DNA of 64,000 nt from Proteocatella sp041738345 (GTDB lineage Bacteria > Bacillota > Clostridia > Peptostreptococcales > Filifactoraceae). The notes under the pieces were generated by a model that ran no database searches, was not told the origin of the DNA, and saw nothing but the letters and a program-made list of their open reading frames with translations. The stretch lies in contig JBGSPX010000037.1 in assembly GCA_041738345.1 (NCBI GenBank), forward strand, positions 1-64,000, written 5' to 3'. A program made the position numbers and the translations under genes. Shown piece by piece: positions 34,505 through 44,480 of the stretch; the stretch's first letter is position 1, and each line of letters opens with the position of its first letter.

Positions 34505-37336
34505 TTATCGTTTAAGATGTTTTTTCAAAAAATGACCAGTATAGGAAGCTTCACATTCCATAACGATTTCAGGAGTACCTGTAACCAATATTTCTCCACC
34601 CTTATCTCCACCATTAGGCCCAAGGTCTATTATATGATCTGCAGTTTTTATTACATCAAGATTATGTTCTATAACTACCACTGTATTTTCATTATCTACA
34701 AGCTTATTCAATACCCCTATTAATCTATCTACATCTGCTATATGAAGCCCTGTAGTAGGTTCGTCTAAAATATATAATGTTTTGCCAGTAGATCTCTTAC
34801 TAAGCTCTGTCGCTAATTTTATCCTCTGCGCTTCTCCACCTGAAAGTTGGGTCGATGGCTGGCCAAGCGTTATATATGATAAACCTACATCCATTAGTGT
34901 CTCCATTTTGCGCTTTATCGCTGGAATATTTTCAAAAAAAGTAAATGCTTCTTCTACATTCATATTAAGCACATCTGATATAGTCTTTCCTTTATATTTT
35001 ACTTGAAGCGTTTCTCTATTGTAACGGCTTCCTTTACAAACTTCACATGGCACGTATACATCTGGGAGAAAGTGCATTTCTATTTTTATAATTCCGTCCC
35101 CTTTGCAGGCTTCACATCGTCCCCCACTTACATTAAAACTAAATCTTCCTTTACTGTATCCTCTTGCTTTAGCTTCTACTGTAGTTGCAAAAAGATCTCT
35201 TATATGATCAAAAACGCCTGTATACGTTGCTGGATTTGAACGTGGAGTTCTTCCTATAGGACTTTGGTCTATATCAATCACTTTGTCAATCTTATCAAGT
35301 CCTACAATTTTTTTGTAAAGTCCTGGTCTTAACTTTGACCGATTAACTGCATTTGAGGCTCCTTTGTATAAGATTTCATTTATAAGCGAACTCTTTCCAG
35401 AACCCGAAACGCCTGTAACGCACGTAAATACTGAAAGCGGAATTTTTACATCGATATTCTTAAGATTATTTTCACTTGCCCCTACTATCTCTATACTATT
35501 TTTTATATCAATATTTCTACGCTGAGCTGGCATTTCAATCATCTTTTTACCACTTAAATATTGTCCCGTTATGGAATCTTCACAGTTCATTATATCCTCT
35601 ACAGTTCCTTGGAAAATTATCTCTCCCCCATGAACCCCTGCTCCAGGCCCTATATCTACAATCTGATCAGCTGCAAACATTGTATCTTCATCATGTTCTA
35701 CAACGATAAGGGTATTTCCGATATCAGTCAGATGTCTAAGTGTTTTTAGAAGTCTCTCATTATCTTTTTGATGAAGCCCTATACTAGGTTCATCTAATAC
35801 ATAAAGTACCCCTACCAGCGCTGAACCAATCTGCGTAGCTAATCTTATTCGCTGTGATTCTCCACCAGAAAGCGTGCCCGCTTTTCTTGCAAGCGTAAGA
35901 TATTCAAGTCCAACATCCTTCAAAAAGGTAAGTCTTTGAAGCACTTCTTTTACAATTTCTTTTGAAATAAACTCTTCTTTTCCTGAAAGCTTAAGTTCTC
36001 TTATAAGCTTTATATGTTCTTCTACCGAAAGTTCTGTAAGGTCAGATATATTCATTCCTCCCACAGTTATAGCCAGTACTTCGGGTTTAAGTCTTTTTCC
36101 TTTACAGCTTCTACATGGACTCTCTATCATATAGGTTTCTATTTTCGTCCTTATATATTCTGAAGCCGTTTCTCTATATCGTCTTTCTAGATTGTTTATT
36201 ACCCCTTCAAAAGTTGATTCATAAAGTCTCATACCATCTGAAAACTTACTTTCATAAGTGAATTTTAATTTATCAGAAGAACCATAGAGTAGTTTTTGTT
36301 TGAAATCATCAGGAAGTTCCTTGTATGGAATATCCATAGACACTTTATAGTGCTCTGCAAGGGCTCTTATCATACTAAAATATATTGAATTTTCATTTTT
36401 GTCACTCGGTGCCCATGCCTCTACTGCATTTTCTCTAAGCGTAAGATTTTCATCTGGAATTATTAAAGATGGCTCTACATTTTTGTTCATTCCAAGCCCA
36501 TTGCAGTCCGGACACGCTCCATAAGGCGCATTGAAAGAAAATATCCTTGGGGAAATTTCTTCTATGCCAATTCCATGCTCTGGACAAGCAAATTTTGTAG
36601 AAAACACAATCTCTTCGCCATCTATTATATTCACTATAACAAGTCCTTCTGTAAGTTTTAGTGCCGTTTCAAGCGAATCATTTAGTCTACTCTCAATAGA
36701 ATCTTTTATTATAAGGCGATCCACAATTACATCTATATTATGTTTTTTATTTTTATCAAGCGCAATTTCATCGCCTATTTCTAGATTTTCACCATTTACT
36801 CTTATTCTAATGAAACCTTCATTTTTTATAGCATCAAATACTTTTTCGTGTCGCCCTTTCTTTCCTCTTATTACAGGGGCTATTATTTGTATTTTTGTAC
36901 CACTTTCCATTTCCATAACTTTATCTACTATTTCTTGAACTGTCATCTGCTTTATAGGTAATCCACAAACAGTACAATGTGGAATTCCTATATTAGCATA
37001 AAGCAATCTTAGGTAATCATAAATTTCAGTTACAGTTCCTACTGTCGAGCGCGGATTTTTTGATGTAGTTTTTTGATCTATGGAAATAGCCGGTGACAGC
37101 CCTTCTATATACTCTACATTCGGCTTTTCCATTTGCCCAAGAAATTGTCTTGCATAAGAAGAAAGACTCTCTACATATCTTCTCTGTCCTTCCGCATATA
37201 TCGTGTCGAATGCTAGTGATGATTTCCCTGAGCCTGAAAGCCCTGTAAATACAATCATCTTATTTCTTGGAAGTGTTATGTCTACATTTTTTAAATTATG
37301 CTCATTTGCGCCACGTATGATTATTTTATCGTGCAT
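34505..37336 (-). CDS. uvrA: Excinuclease ABC subunit A
   Basis: The 943-residue ATPase has two ABC modules: Walker A GLSGSGKSSLAFDTIYAEG and GVSGSGKSSLINEI; signatures LSGGESQRIRLATQIGS and LSGGEAQRIKLATELSK. Zinc-binding Cys sets are CPEHG..CPDCNGLG, CRSCKGKRL and CEACKGDG..CEVCKGSRY. UvrA finds bulky lesions and loads UvrB. Its ATG overlaps the uvrB stop by one base (TAATG). Confidence 0.96.
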   Translation of the reverse strand: MHDKIIIRGANEHNLKNVDITLPRNKMIVFTGLSGSGKSSLAFDTIYAEGQRRYVESLSSYARQFLGQMEKPNVEYIEGLSPAISIDQKTTSKNPRSTVGTVTEIYDYLRLLYANIGIPHCTVCGLPIKQMTVQEIVDKVMEMESGTKIQIIAPVIRGKKGRHEKVFDAIKNEGFIRIRVNGENLEIGDEIALDKNKKHNIDVIVDRLIIKDSIESRLNDSLETALKLTEGLVIVNIIDGEEIVFSTKFACPEHGIGIEEISPRIFSFNAPYGACPDCNGLGMNKNVEPSLIIPDENLTLRENAVEAWAPSDKNENSIYFSMIRALAEHYKVSMDIPYKELPDDFKQKLLYGSSDKLKFTYESKFSDGMRLYESTFEGVINNLERRYRETASEYIRTKIETYMIESPCRSCKGKRLKPEVLAITVGGMNISDLTELSVEEHIKLIRELKLSGKEEFISKEIVKEVLQRLTFLKDVGLEYLTLARKAGTLSGGESQRIRLATQIGSALVGVLYVLDEPSIGLHQKDNERLLKTLRHLTDIGNTLIVVEHDEDTMFAADQIVDIGPGAGVHGGEIIFQGTVEDIMNCEDSITGQYLSGKKMIEMPAQRRNIDIKNSIEIVGASENNLKNIDVKIPLSVFTCVTGVSGSGKSSLINEILYKGASNAVNRSKLRPGLYKKIVGLDKIDKVIDIDQSPIGRTPRSNPATYTGVFDHIRDLFATTVEAKARGYSKGRFSFNVSGGRCEACKGDGIIKIEMHFLPDVYVPCEVCKGSRYNRETLQVKYKGKTISDVLNMNVEEAFTFFENIPAIKRKMETLMDVGLSYITLGQPSTQLSGGEAQRIKLATELSKRSTGKTLYILDEPTTGLHIADVDRLIGVLNKLVDNENTVVVIEHNLDVIKTADHIIDLGPNGGDKGGEILVTGTPEIVMECEASYTGHFLKKHLKR

Positions 37337-39297
37337 TATAATTTCCTTTCTAGTTCTCTAACTCTATCTCTTATTCTTGCTGCATCTTCAAATTGCAATT
37401 TTTCTGCAAGCTCATACATTTTTTCGGTTAACTCTATAATTTCTTTTTCAATTTTTCCAACTTCTATAGTTTCTTTTACTGAATATTTTTTGTCTGGATC
37501 TGCAACTAAAGTAGATATATTTTGCCTTATATCTTTCTTTATAGTTTGCGGAGTTATTCCATTTAGTTTATTATATTCTTCCTGTATTGCTCTTCTTCTT
37601 TCCGTTTCATCAATCGCATTTCTCATGGAATTCGTAACCTTATCGGCATACATTATTACTCTTCCTTGTGCATTTCTTGCGGCTCTTCCAATTGTCTGTA
37701 TAAGCGAAGTTTCAGAACGAAGGAACCCTTCTTTATCCGCATCCAATATGGTCACCAGTGACACTTCTGGAATATCAAGTCCTTCTCTCAAAAGGTTTAT
37801 TCCCACAAGTACATCAAAAATTCCCAAACGTAAATCTCTTATAATCTCAATTCTTTCCAGAGTGTCTATATCCGAATGAAGATATCTTACTTTAATTCCA
37901 GCTTTTTCTAAATAATCCGTAAGACTTTCAGACATTTTTTTTGTAAGTGTAGTTACAAGCACTCGTTCTTGGTTTCCAATAGTTTTGTTTATCTCATGAA
38001 TCAAGCTATCTATTTGATTTTTGGTAGGCTTTATCTCTACTTTTGGATCTAAAAGCCCTGTTGGTCTTATTATCTGTTCTGCAAAGCAAGCGGAATGCTC
38101 AAGTTCAAATTTTGAAGGAGTTGCCGATACAAATAAAATTTGATTGGATACTTCTAAAAATTCTTCAAACTGTAGTGGTCTATTATCTGCCGCAGAAGGA
38201 AGTCTAAATCCATATTCTATAAGCGATTTTTTCCTCGATTGATCGCCTGCATACATCGCATGAAGCTGAGGAAGCGTAACATGTGACTCATCTATTATTA
38301 TTAAATAGTCTTTTGGAAAAAAGTCCATAAGCGTAAATGCTCTTTCTCCAGCATTTCTTCCAGTAAGATGCCTTGAATAATTTTCAATTCCTTTACAAGT
38401 GCCTATCTCTCTAAGCATTTCTATATCATATCTTGTTCTTTGTTCTATTCGCTGAGCTTCTAAATACATATCATTATTTCTATAATAATCTAGTCTTTCT
38501 TCTAGTTCTTTTTCAATTCCATTAATGGCAAGTTCTAGTTTTTCTTTGCTTGTAACATAATGAGATGCCGGAAATATCGACACATGAGTACGTTCTCCTA
38601 CAATTTCACCTGTAAGATGATCAATTTCTACGATTCTTTCAATCTCGTCTCCGAAAAACTCTATCCTAAGCCCTCTTATATCAGTATTTGCTGGAAGAAT
38701 TTCTAAAATGTCGCCTTTTACTCTAAATGTTCCTCTTACAAAATTCATATCATTTCTTTCATATTGGATTTCAACAAGCGATTTTATAACCTCATCTCTG
38801 TCTTTTTCCATCCCCGGTCTTAATGAAACCATCATATATTTATATTCATCTGGATCACCAAGTCCATATATACATGACACGGAAGCTATTATTACAACAT
38901 CTCTTTTTTCTAATATTGAAGCAGTAGCACTATGCCTTAACCTATCAATTTCTTCATTTATTGCAGAATCTTTTTCAATATAAGTATCTGTAGATATGAC
39001 ATAAGCTTCTGGTTGGTAGTAATCATAATAACTTACAAAATATTCCACACTATTGTTTGGAAAAAACTCTTTAAATTCTGAATACAGCTGTGCTGCCAGA
39101 GTCTTATTGTGTGCAATTACAAGTGTAGGTTTACTGGTTTCTTTTATAATGTTTGCCATAGTAAAAGTTTTTCCAGAACCCGTAACTCCAAGCAATGTCT
39201 GATATTTATTATTTTCATTTACAGAGTTTACAATTTCTTTTATTGCCGTCGGCTGGTCTCCAGTTGGCTTATACGGTGAAATGATTTCAAATTCCAT
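37336..39297 (-). CDS. uvrB: Excinuclease ABC subunit B
   Basis: The 653-residue helicase-like protein has Walker A GVTGSGKTFTMANI, the beta-hairpin region SYYDYYQPEAYV, DESHVTLPQLHAMYAGD, the motif VI region QTIGRAARNAQG and a C-terminal UVR domain (LAEKLQFEDAARIRDRVREL) that binds UvrC. It verifies damage with UvrA. It starts one base after the ctp gene stop. No uvrC is present in the window. Confidence 0.96.
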   Translation of the reverse strand: MEFEIISPYKPTGDQPTAIKEIVNSVNENNKYQTLLGVTGSGKTFTMANIIKETSKPTLVIAHNKTLAAQLYSEFKEFFPNNSVEYFVSYYDYYQPEAYVISTDTYIEKDSAINEEIDRLRHSATASILEKRDVVIIASVSCIYGLGDPDEYKYMMVSLRPGMEKDRDEVIKSLVEIQYERNDMNFVRGTFRVKGDILEILPANTDIRGLRIEFFGDEIERIVEIDHLTGEIVGERTHVSIFPASHYVTSKEKLELAINGIEKELEERLDYYRNNDMYLEAQRIEQRTRYDIEMLREIGTCKGIENYSRHLTGRNAGERAFTLMDFFPKDYLIIIDESHVTLPQLHAMYAGDQSRKKSLIEYGFRLPSAADNRPLQFEEFLEVSNQILFVSATPSKFELEHSACFAEQIIRPTGLLDPKVEIKPTKNQIDSLIHEINKTIGNQERVLVTTLTKKMSESLTDYLEKAGIKVRYLHSDIDTLERIEIIRDLRLGIFDVLVGINLLREGLDIPEVSLVTILDADKEGFLRSETSLIQTIGRAARNAQGRVIMYADKVTNSMRNAIDETERRRAIQEEYNKLNGITPQTIKKDIRQNISTLVADPDKKYSVKETIEVGKIEKEIIELTEKMYELAEKLQFEDAARIRDRVRELERKL

Positions 39298-39298
39298 C

Positions 39299-40495
39299 CT
39301 ATTTCTCCTTTTTCAATAAATCTATTGCTTTTTCTAATTGCAATTTTTCATCTTTTACTTCATAATCTGGTTTAACCCCAAGTTTGTGTATACTATTTCC
39401 TTTTGGTGAAAAATATTCATTTGTAGTAAGTTTATACCCTGTTCCATCCTTTAAAGTATAGGTTGTTTGAACAATTCCTTTTCCAAATGTATTAGTTCCA
39501 ACAACTGTTGCTCTATCATAATCTTTTAATGCTGCTGTCATAGCTTCTGATGCTGATGCCGACTTTTTATTAACTAAAATACATAGTTTCCCTTTATAAA
39601 CTTGATTGACTTTTGCACTATAATCTTTTCTATCCTCATTTTTATTTTCAGTATAAATAATATTTTTAGGCCCCACCAAATAACCTGTAGTTTCTACCAC
39701 AGAGCTCAAAAGTCCTCCTGGATTTCCTCGTAAGTCTATTATAAGTTTGTCTATCTCTTTATTATTAAATTCTATAAGCGCTTCTCTTAAATATGTCGGA
39801 GTATCATTTATAAATCTATCTATCTTTATATATCCAATGTCATCTTCAATAAGCTTATGAGAAAATGCCTTATCTAGCATTTTTTTACGTTCTACATTAA
39901 ATTCTAATTCTTCTTCTCCCCGCAATACTTTAAGCTTTATATTTGGATAGTCTCCAAAAATTATATATTTCTTGTTATCATTGCTTATAATTCCAAGCAC
40001 ATCATATAGTGTATCTCTACTTAATTCTAGTCCATCTACTGAAATTATAACATCATTTGGTTTTAAACCCGACTTTATTGCCGTACCATTCTCATCTAAC
40101 GATATTATTTCAATTTTCCCATCTTCTAGTATATTTACACTTATACCAATCCCAATTAAAATTCCATTTTCACTATTTTGTTTCTTCTTAAGTTCTTCTT
40201 TGGGAATATAATAAGAATATTTATCATCTAGTGCATAAAACATTCCATTTATAGCCCCTTCTGCTAAAACACTATCATCTATTTCTTTATAATATTTATC
40301 ATCTATTTCTGATTTCAAAATAGCAGTTTTTTTAAATATTTTATAGTCGCTATAACTCGCTTCATCTACAAGCATCTTGTTAAACATAGGTAAATCAAAA
40401 TCCAATATTACACTTGCTAAAAAAACTCCATTTACTGCAAGTGATATACCTAAGCCTATACTTAGTAACTGTACTTTAAATTGTTTATTATTCAT
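39299..40495 (-). CDS. ctpA: S41-family C-terminal processing peptidase
   Basis: This is a 398-residue membrane-anchored protease. It has an N-terminal signal anchor (LLSIGLGISLAVNGVFLASVI), a PDZ domain (IGIGISVNILEDGKIEII...GLKPNDVIISVDG) and the S41 core with Ser in KKSASASEAM and Lys in NTFGKGIVQTTY as catalytic dyad. CtpA-type enzymes cut the C-terminal tails of extracytoplasmic proteins. In Bacillales and Clostridia, ctp genes often sit next to uvrBA, as here. Confidence 0.92.
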   Translation of the reverse strand: MNNKQFKVQLLSIGLGISLAVNGVFLASVILDFDLPMFNKMLVDEASYSDYKIFKKTAILKSEIDDKYYKEIDDSVLAEGAINGMFYALDDKYSYYIPKEELKKKQNSENGILIGIGISVNILEDGKIEIISLDENGTAIKSGLKPNDVIISVDGLELSRDTLYDVLGIISNDNKKYIIFGDYPNIKLKVLRGEEELEFNVERKKMLDKAFSHKLIEDDIGYIKIDRFINDTPTYLREALIEFNNKEIDKLIIDLRGNPGGLLSSVVETTGYLVGPKNIIYTENKNEDRKDYSAKVNQVYKGKLCILVNKKSASASEAMTAALKDYDRATVVGTNTFGKGIVQTTYTLKDGTGYKLTTNEYFSPKGNSIHKLGVKPDYEVKDEKLQLEKAIDLLKKEK

Positions 40496-40633
40496 AGTTT
40501 TATCCTTTACTTTCCAAAACCCCTATACTAGATTATATCATAAATAAACTATCTTTTATAAAATTTACTATGACAAATTCATATATTTTTTACTATATAT
40601 TATTGATTTTAAACCTTACAAAAATGTAAGTTT

Positions 40634-40662
40634 ATTGAAATATGATTCAATGGTTTGAAACC
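40634..40662. promoter_or_regulatory. Two adjacent short palindromes upstream of the RDD gene
   Basis: ATTGAA-N6-TTCAAT is followed directly by GGTTTGAAACC. They lie in the 238-base region between the divergent ctp and RDD genes and could be operator sites or a folded RNA element. The evidence is symmetry alone. Confidence 0.3.
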
Positions 40663-40733
40663 GAAATTATTGTTAATATATATATAAGAAATGATATTTA
40701 TTTTTTTATTATGTATTAGAAAGGATGTTTTTT

Positions 40734-41195
40734 ATGAATATTTCAAGTCCAGGAAAAAGATTATTTGCGGCTATATTAGATCTGTTAATTAGTTTTATTA
40801 TATCTATAGTCGTTTTGTTTATTGTAGGTGCGCCACTAGCATTTTCTTCTGTCATGAATAACGCAAGTGACCCAATTTTTATGTTTGCAAGTTTCTCATA
40901 TGCCATTTATGCTTTTTTATTTTTTAACAGTGCGTTTATAGTACAAATGTTTTTTTGGTCTAAAGGAACCTCAATTGGTAAACACCTTCTAAAAATGAAG
41001 GTCATAGATAGAAATTCTCAGCTTCCAGTAAGCTTTTGGAAAATGGCTTTTAGAGAACTTATTGTAAAATATGTATCTGGATTATTCTTTGGGCTAGGTT
41101 TTTTATGGATTCTTATAGACTCTCAATACCATCAAGCTTGGCATGATAAAATACTAAATACTTTAGTAATAGATATTAATCAGCCTTCACTTTAA
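40734..41195 (+). CDS. RDD-family membrane protein
   Basis: The start is MNISSPGKRLFAAIL behind GAAAGGATGTTTTTT. The 153-residue product has the RDD pattern: R-L near residue 10, D near 16 (RLFAAILDLLISF), three membrane segments, and the closing WILIDSQYHQAWHDKILNTLVI. RDD proteins are small membrane proteins, some with ion-exchange activity; the function here is unknown. It is the only plus-strand gene between 21.5 kb and the window end, monocistronic with a strong terminator. Confidence 0.87.
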   Translation: MNISSPGKRLFAAILDLLISFIISIVVLFIVGAPLAFSSVMNNASDPIFMFASFSYAIYAFLFFNSAFIVQMFFWSKGTSIGKHLLKMKVIDRNSQLPVSFWKMAFRELIVKYVSGLFFGLGFLWILIDSQYHQAWHDKILNTLVIDINQPSL

Positions 41196-41216
41196 TTGAT
41201 ATATTGATGCAAAAAC

Positions 41217-41257
41217 AAAAAATGCAGTTTAAACTTAAAAAGTTTACTGCATTTTTA
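41217..41257. terminator. Bidirectional intrinsic terminator
   Basis: AAAATGCAGT pairs with ACTGCATTTT, with an inner AAACTT/AAGTTT pairing. A and T tracts on the two sides let it serve both the RDD gene (plus) and the glycine betaine operon (minus). Confidence 0.88.
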
Positions 41258-41273
41258 TATTTGTAATTATATT

Positions 41274-42458
41274 TTATTGTATTGAAGAAAGTACATTTGT
41301 TTTTGAAACTATTCCTTGAAAACTGCCATCTGCTTCTACTACAGCTATTGGATATTTAGTTTCTGTTGCCATTTGAATTATATCACTTAATAAAACTTCT
41401 TGACTTGTAGTCAATATATTTTTTATTAGAACCGATTCCAATGATAATCCTTCTTTACTAGCTTTTAAAGCATCTTCAATATTGACTATTCCTTTAAACC
41501 CCATCTTTTCTCCAACTACATATGCGCTTGAAACATCATTAGCCCTCATTATTTTAACCGCCACTTGCGGAGAATCCTTTAATTTTACTATACTATTTGG
41601 TTTTGTCATAACGTTTTTTACACTAATAACTTGGGTTTTATCTGCACTATCTATAAACCGTCTCACATATTCAGTTTTAGGATTTGTAGTCATGTTTTCT
41701 GGAGTATCAACTTGAATGACTTCTCCATCTTTCATTATAGCTACCCTATCGCCAATCTTAAAAGCTTCATTTATATCATGCGTTATAAAAATTATAGTTT
41801 TATTTAATTTTTTCTGTATTGTCAATAATTCAAATTGCATATCTTTTCTTACAAGTGGATCGAGTGCTGAAAAAGGTTCATCCATCAAAAGAATTTCAGG
41901 ATTGTTTGCTAGAGCTCTTGCAATTCCAACTCTTTGTTTCATCCCTCCAGACAGACTTGATATTGGTTCATTTTCATAACCTTCAAGGCCAACCATACTT
42001 ATCATCTCTCTAGCTTTTTCTTGTCTTATATTTTTATCTTCACCTTTTATTTCAAGTCCATATTCTACATTCCCAAGCACACCCCTATGACTCATAAGTC
42101 CAAACTGTTGAAATACCATAGATATTTTATTTCTTCTATAATTTCTTAATTCTTCTCCTTTATATTTTGATATATCTTCTCCTTTGAAAAGAATATTTCC
42201 GCTTGTAGGTTTATTCAGCAAATTAAAACATCTAACCAAAGTTGATTTCCCTGACCCAGAAAGTCCTATTATTACAAAAATCTCACCTTCTTTTATATCT
42301 AAATTCACATCCCAAAGTGCTACTGTAGCTCCAGTTTTCTTATATATATAATCTTTATCTTTTCCATCACTTTTTAATTTTTTAGCTTTATTTCTTTCAG
42401 TCCCATATAATTTAGATACTTTTCTTACTTCTAAAATATTATTTGTATTATTGTCCAT
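41274..42458 (-). CDS. opuAA: Glycine betaine ABC transporter, ATP-binding subunit with CBS domains
   Basis: The 394-residue subunit has Walker A GLSGSGKSTLVRC, signature LSGGMKQRVGIARALA, Walker B ILLMDEPFSALDP and a His switch ITHDINEA. The C-terminal 110 residues form two CBS motifs (VKNVMTKPNSIVKL, IQMATETKYPIAVVEADG), which in OpuA sense ionic strength or bind c-di-AMP. The N-terminal insertion TERNKAKKLKSDGKDKDYI is family-typical. It overlaps the permease gene by 11 bases. Confidence 0.92.
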   Translation of the reverse strand: MDNNTNNILEVRKVSKLYGTERNKAKKLKSDGKDKDYIYKKTGATVALWDVNLDIKEGEIFVIIGLSGSGKSTLVRCFNLLNKPTSGNILFKGEDISKYKGEELRNYRRNKISMVFQQFGLMSHRGVLGNVEYGLEIKGEDKNIRQEKAREMISMVGLEGYENEPISSLSGGMKQRVGIARALANNPEILLMDEPFSALDPLVRKDMQFELLTIQKKLNKTIIFITHDINEAFKIGDRVAIMKDGEVIQVDTPENMTTNPKTEYVRRFIDSADKTQVISVKNVMTKPNSIVKLKDSPQVAVKIMRANDVSSAYVVGEKMGFKGIVNIEDALKASKEGLSLESVLIKNILTTSQEVLLSDIIQMATETKYPIAVVEADGSFQGIVSKTNVLSSIQ

Positions 42459-43332
42459 CTGATTTCACCTCACTACATTCTACCAACCCTTGAGTGATTC
42501 TATCAAGCACTACAGCCACTATTACAACTGCTATTCCAGAAACTAAACCTCTTCCTATCTCTACTCTATTAACACTTATTAAAACTTCCATGCCTAGACC
42601 CGTTGCTCCAATCATAGATGTAGTAACAACCATAGCCATAGCCATCATCAAAGTCTGATTTATCCCCTGCATTATTGTTGGTAATGCTTGTGGAATCTCC
42701 ACTTTTATTAATGATTGAAGTTTTGTAGACCCAAATGCCAATGATGCTTCTACAACCTCTTTGTCAATCTGTCTTATTCCATGATTAGTAAGCCTTATCG
42801 TTGGAACTATAGCATATATAGTAGTCGCAATAACCGCTGGTGCTTTTCCAAGTCCAAAAAACAATAATGCCGGGATTAGATAAACAAATACTGGCATAGT
42901 CTGCATAGTATCTAGCATTGGACGCACTATTTTGTCGGCGCTATCACTTGTGGATACTAAAATTCCAATTGGAAGACCAATAAATAATGAAATCACAACT
43001 GAAACAATCGTTATAGAAAGTGTTTCTAACATTAAACTCCATAATCCTACTACACCTATTAATGATAATAAAAAGCCATATAAAATACCTTTCGATATCT
43101 TCTTGCTAGTTTTCCATCCCATAAATATAACTAAACTTATAATTATAAACCATGGTATTATATTTAAAAAATTGTTAACACCTATAACAAAGTAGTTAAT
43201 AAAATCTCTAATCATATCAAAAAAATAACTATGTTTTATACTAAAATTCCTTACAAAAGAATCTATAGCATTTAAATCCACTTCATAACTAAATGGAAAA
43301 TTATATAAAATACTTGTATCCAAAAAATCCAC
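42448..43332 (-). CDS. opuAB: Glycine betaine ABC transporter, permease subunit
   Basis: The 294-residue protein has six or more membrane segments. The ABC permease EAA-like loop is EVVEASLAFGSTKLQSLIKVEIPQALP, after LDTMQTMPVFVYLIPALLFFG, the ProW/OpuAB hallmark. It forms the membrane channel with the ATPase encoded next. The substrate-binding gene precedes it by 4 bases. Confidence 0.92.
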   Translation of the reverse strand: MDFLDTSILYNFPFSYEVDLNAIDSFVRNFSIKHSYFFDMIRDFINYFVIGVNNFLNIIPWFIIISLVIFMGWKTSKKISKGILYGFLLSLIGVVGLWSLMLETLSITIVSVVISLFIGLPIGILVSTSDSADKIVRPMLDTMQTMPVFVYLIPALLFFGLGKAPAVIATTIYAIVPTIRLTNHGIRQIDKEVVEASLAFGSTKLQSLIKVEIPQALPTIMQGINQTLMMAMAMVVTTSMIGATGLGMEVLISVNRVEIGRGLVSGIAVVIVAVVLDRITQGLVECSEVKSDGQ

Positions 43333-43336
43333 CTCA

Positions 43337-44335
43337 CTATTTATTCAAATATGTTCTCACCTGAGTTGCTTGTTCTTTATCTAACCATTCATCTAACAAT
43401 TGATCATTTTTAGTTAAAAACCACTTAGCCGCCTTTTTATAATCTGCACCTGTATCTTGCATATATGCAAGTCCTTCAGAGGTCATAATACTTGAAGTTT
43501 TATATTTTTTAAAAAATTCAAGTACTTCTTTATTCTGTTCATTCTCGTAGAATTTATTACTTGCACTTACTGTAACTTTTACAGAAGGTAATGCCGTATT
43601 TCCTTCAAGATATGTTTCTTTATTGTATGGCTCATCTTCTAATAATACAAAATCATATTTTCCCATAAGCCATGTCGGATCCCAATAATAAGCAGCTATA
43701 GGTTTTCCTTTTTCATACGCTGATACAATAGCTGCCGATAAAGCTGCATCAGATCCTGGTCTGAAATATATAAAATTTTCATCTAATCCATAATGCATAT
43801 ATTTATTATACATTATTTCGTCTACTTCCCATCCTGGAATAGCTCCATAAACTCTTCCTTTATCTGGATTTTCTTCATCTTTAAATACTTCACTATATTT
43901 TTTTAAATCCCACACATTTTTTAAATTAGGTGCTGAAGCTTTTATCCCTCTTGAGTCATCCCCTTCAATTACATACCTTGGCACATAAAATCCTTGATGG
44001 TTGTCATCAAAATTAACTCCTAATTCATTAAATTTTCCAGCATCCAAATCATCTTCATAACTAGATAAATTGTTTGTCCAGTTCTCCATATGAACATCTA
44101 CTTCACCCATCAAAAGTCCCTCATGTAAAACTGCACTAGAGCCGGGAGTCTCCTTCCAAGAATATCCAAAAGCTTGTTCAGCTATCGTTCCAGCGATTGC
44201 ATTGTGCAACTTTATACTGTCCCAGCCTGCATCTGCAAATATAATTTCTTTATCATTTGAAGAATTGGGTTCTCCGCTACACCCTGACAGTATAAATATT
44301 GTGATTATCATTAATATACTCATTATCTTTTTCAT
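43337..44335 (-). CDS. opuAC: Glycine betaine ABC transporter, substrate-binding lipoprotein
   Basis: The start is MKKIMSILMIITIF with GTAGGA upstream. The lipobox is ILSGC, giving a lipid-anchored Cys near residue 19. The OpuAC fold shows in IIFADAGWDSIKLHNAIAG, ETPGSSAVLHEGLLMGEVDVHMENW and PIAAYYWDPTWLMGKYD, whose Trp residues suit a cation-pi betaine cage. It delivers glycine betaine or a related osmolyte. As the promoter-proximal gene of the operon it follows an inverted-repeat operator candidate. Confidence 0.92.
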   Translation of the reverse strand: MKKIMSILMIITIFILSGCSGEPNSSNDKEIIFADAGWDSIKLHNAIAGTIAEQAFGYSWKETPGSSAVLHEGLLMGEVDVHMENWTNNLSSYEDDLDAGKFNELGVNFDDNHQGFYVPRYVIEGDDSRGIKASAPNLKNVWDLKKYSEVFKDEENPDKGRVYGAIPGWEVDEIMYNKYMHYGLDENFIYFRPGSDAALSAAIVSAYEKGKPIAAYYWDPTWLMGKYDFVLLEDEPYNKETYLEGNTALPSVKVTVSASNKFYENEQNKEVLEFFKKYKTSSIMTSEGLAYMQDTGADYKKAAKWFLTKNDQLLDEWLDKEQATQVRTYLNK

Positions 44336-44354
44336 ATACATTCCTACGCTTTCT

Positions 44355-44382
44355 GACAACTTGTAAATAAATAAAAGTTGTC
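44355..44382. promoter_or_regulatory. Inverted repeat, candidate operator for the BusR-like regulator
   Basis: GACAACTT (44355-44362) and AAGTTGTC (44375-44382) are perfect 8-base inverted arms around a 12-base spacer. They lie between a -10-like TATACT (minus strand, 44393-44398) and the first gene of the betaine operon, as expected for a repressor site. Confidence 0.6.
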
Positions 44383-44423
44383 TGTTTCTAAAAGTATATC
44401 ATATATTAATTTTTTTGTAAAAT

Positions 44424-44459
44424 AAAAACAGCACCTGTAATTTTGATTACTAGTGCTGT
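44424..44459 (-). terminator. Intrinsic terminator of the busR-like gene
   Basis: ACAGCAC pairs with GTGCTGT, with an inner GTAAT/ATTAC stem; TTTTTATTTT follows on the minus strand. It separates the regulator from the transporter operon it probably controls. Confidence 0.82.
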
Positions 44460-44480
44460 AACTACTCTAAAAATAGCATT

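Noticed and set aside
37298..37879. 193-codon plus-strand frame over the uvrB 3' end
   Set aside because: Antisense shadow of uvrB with Ser/Ile/Phe-rich composition and no start signal.
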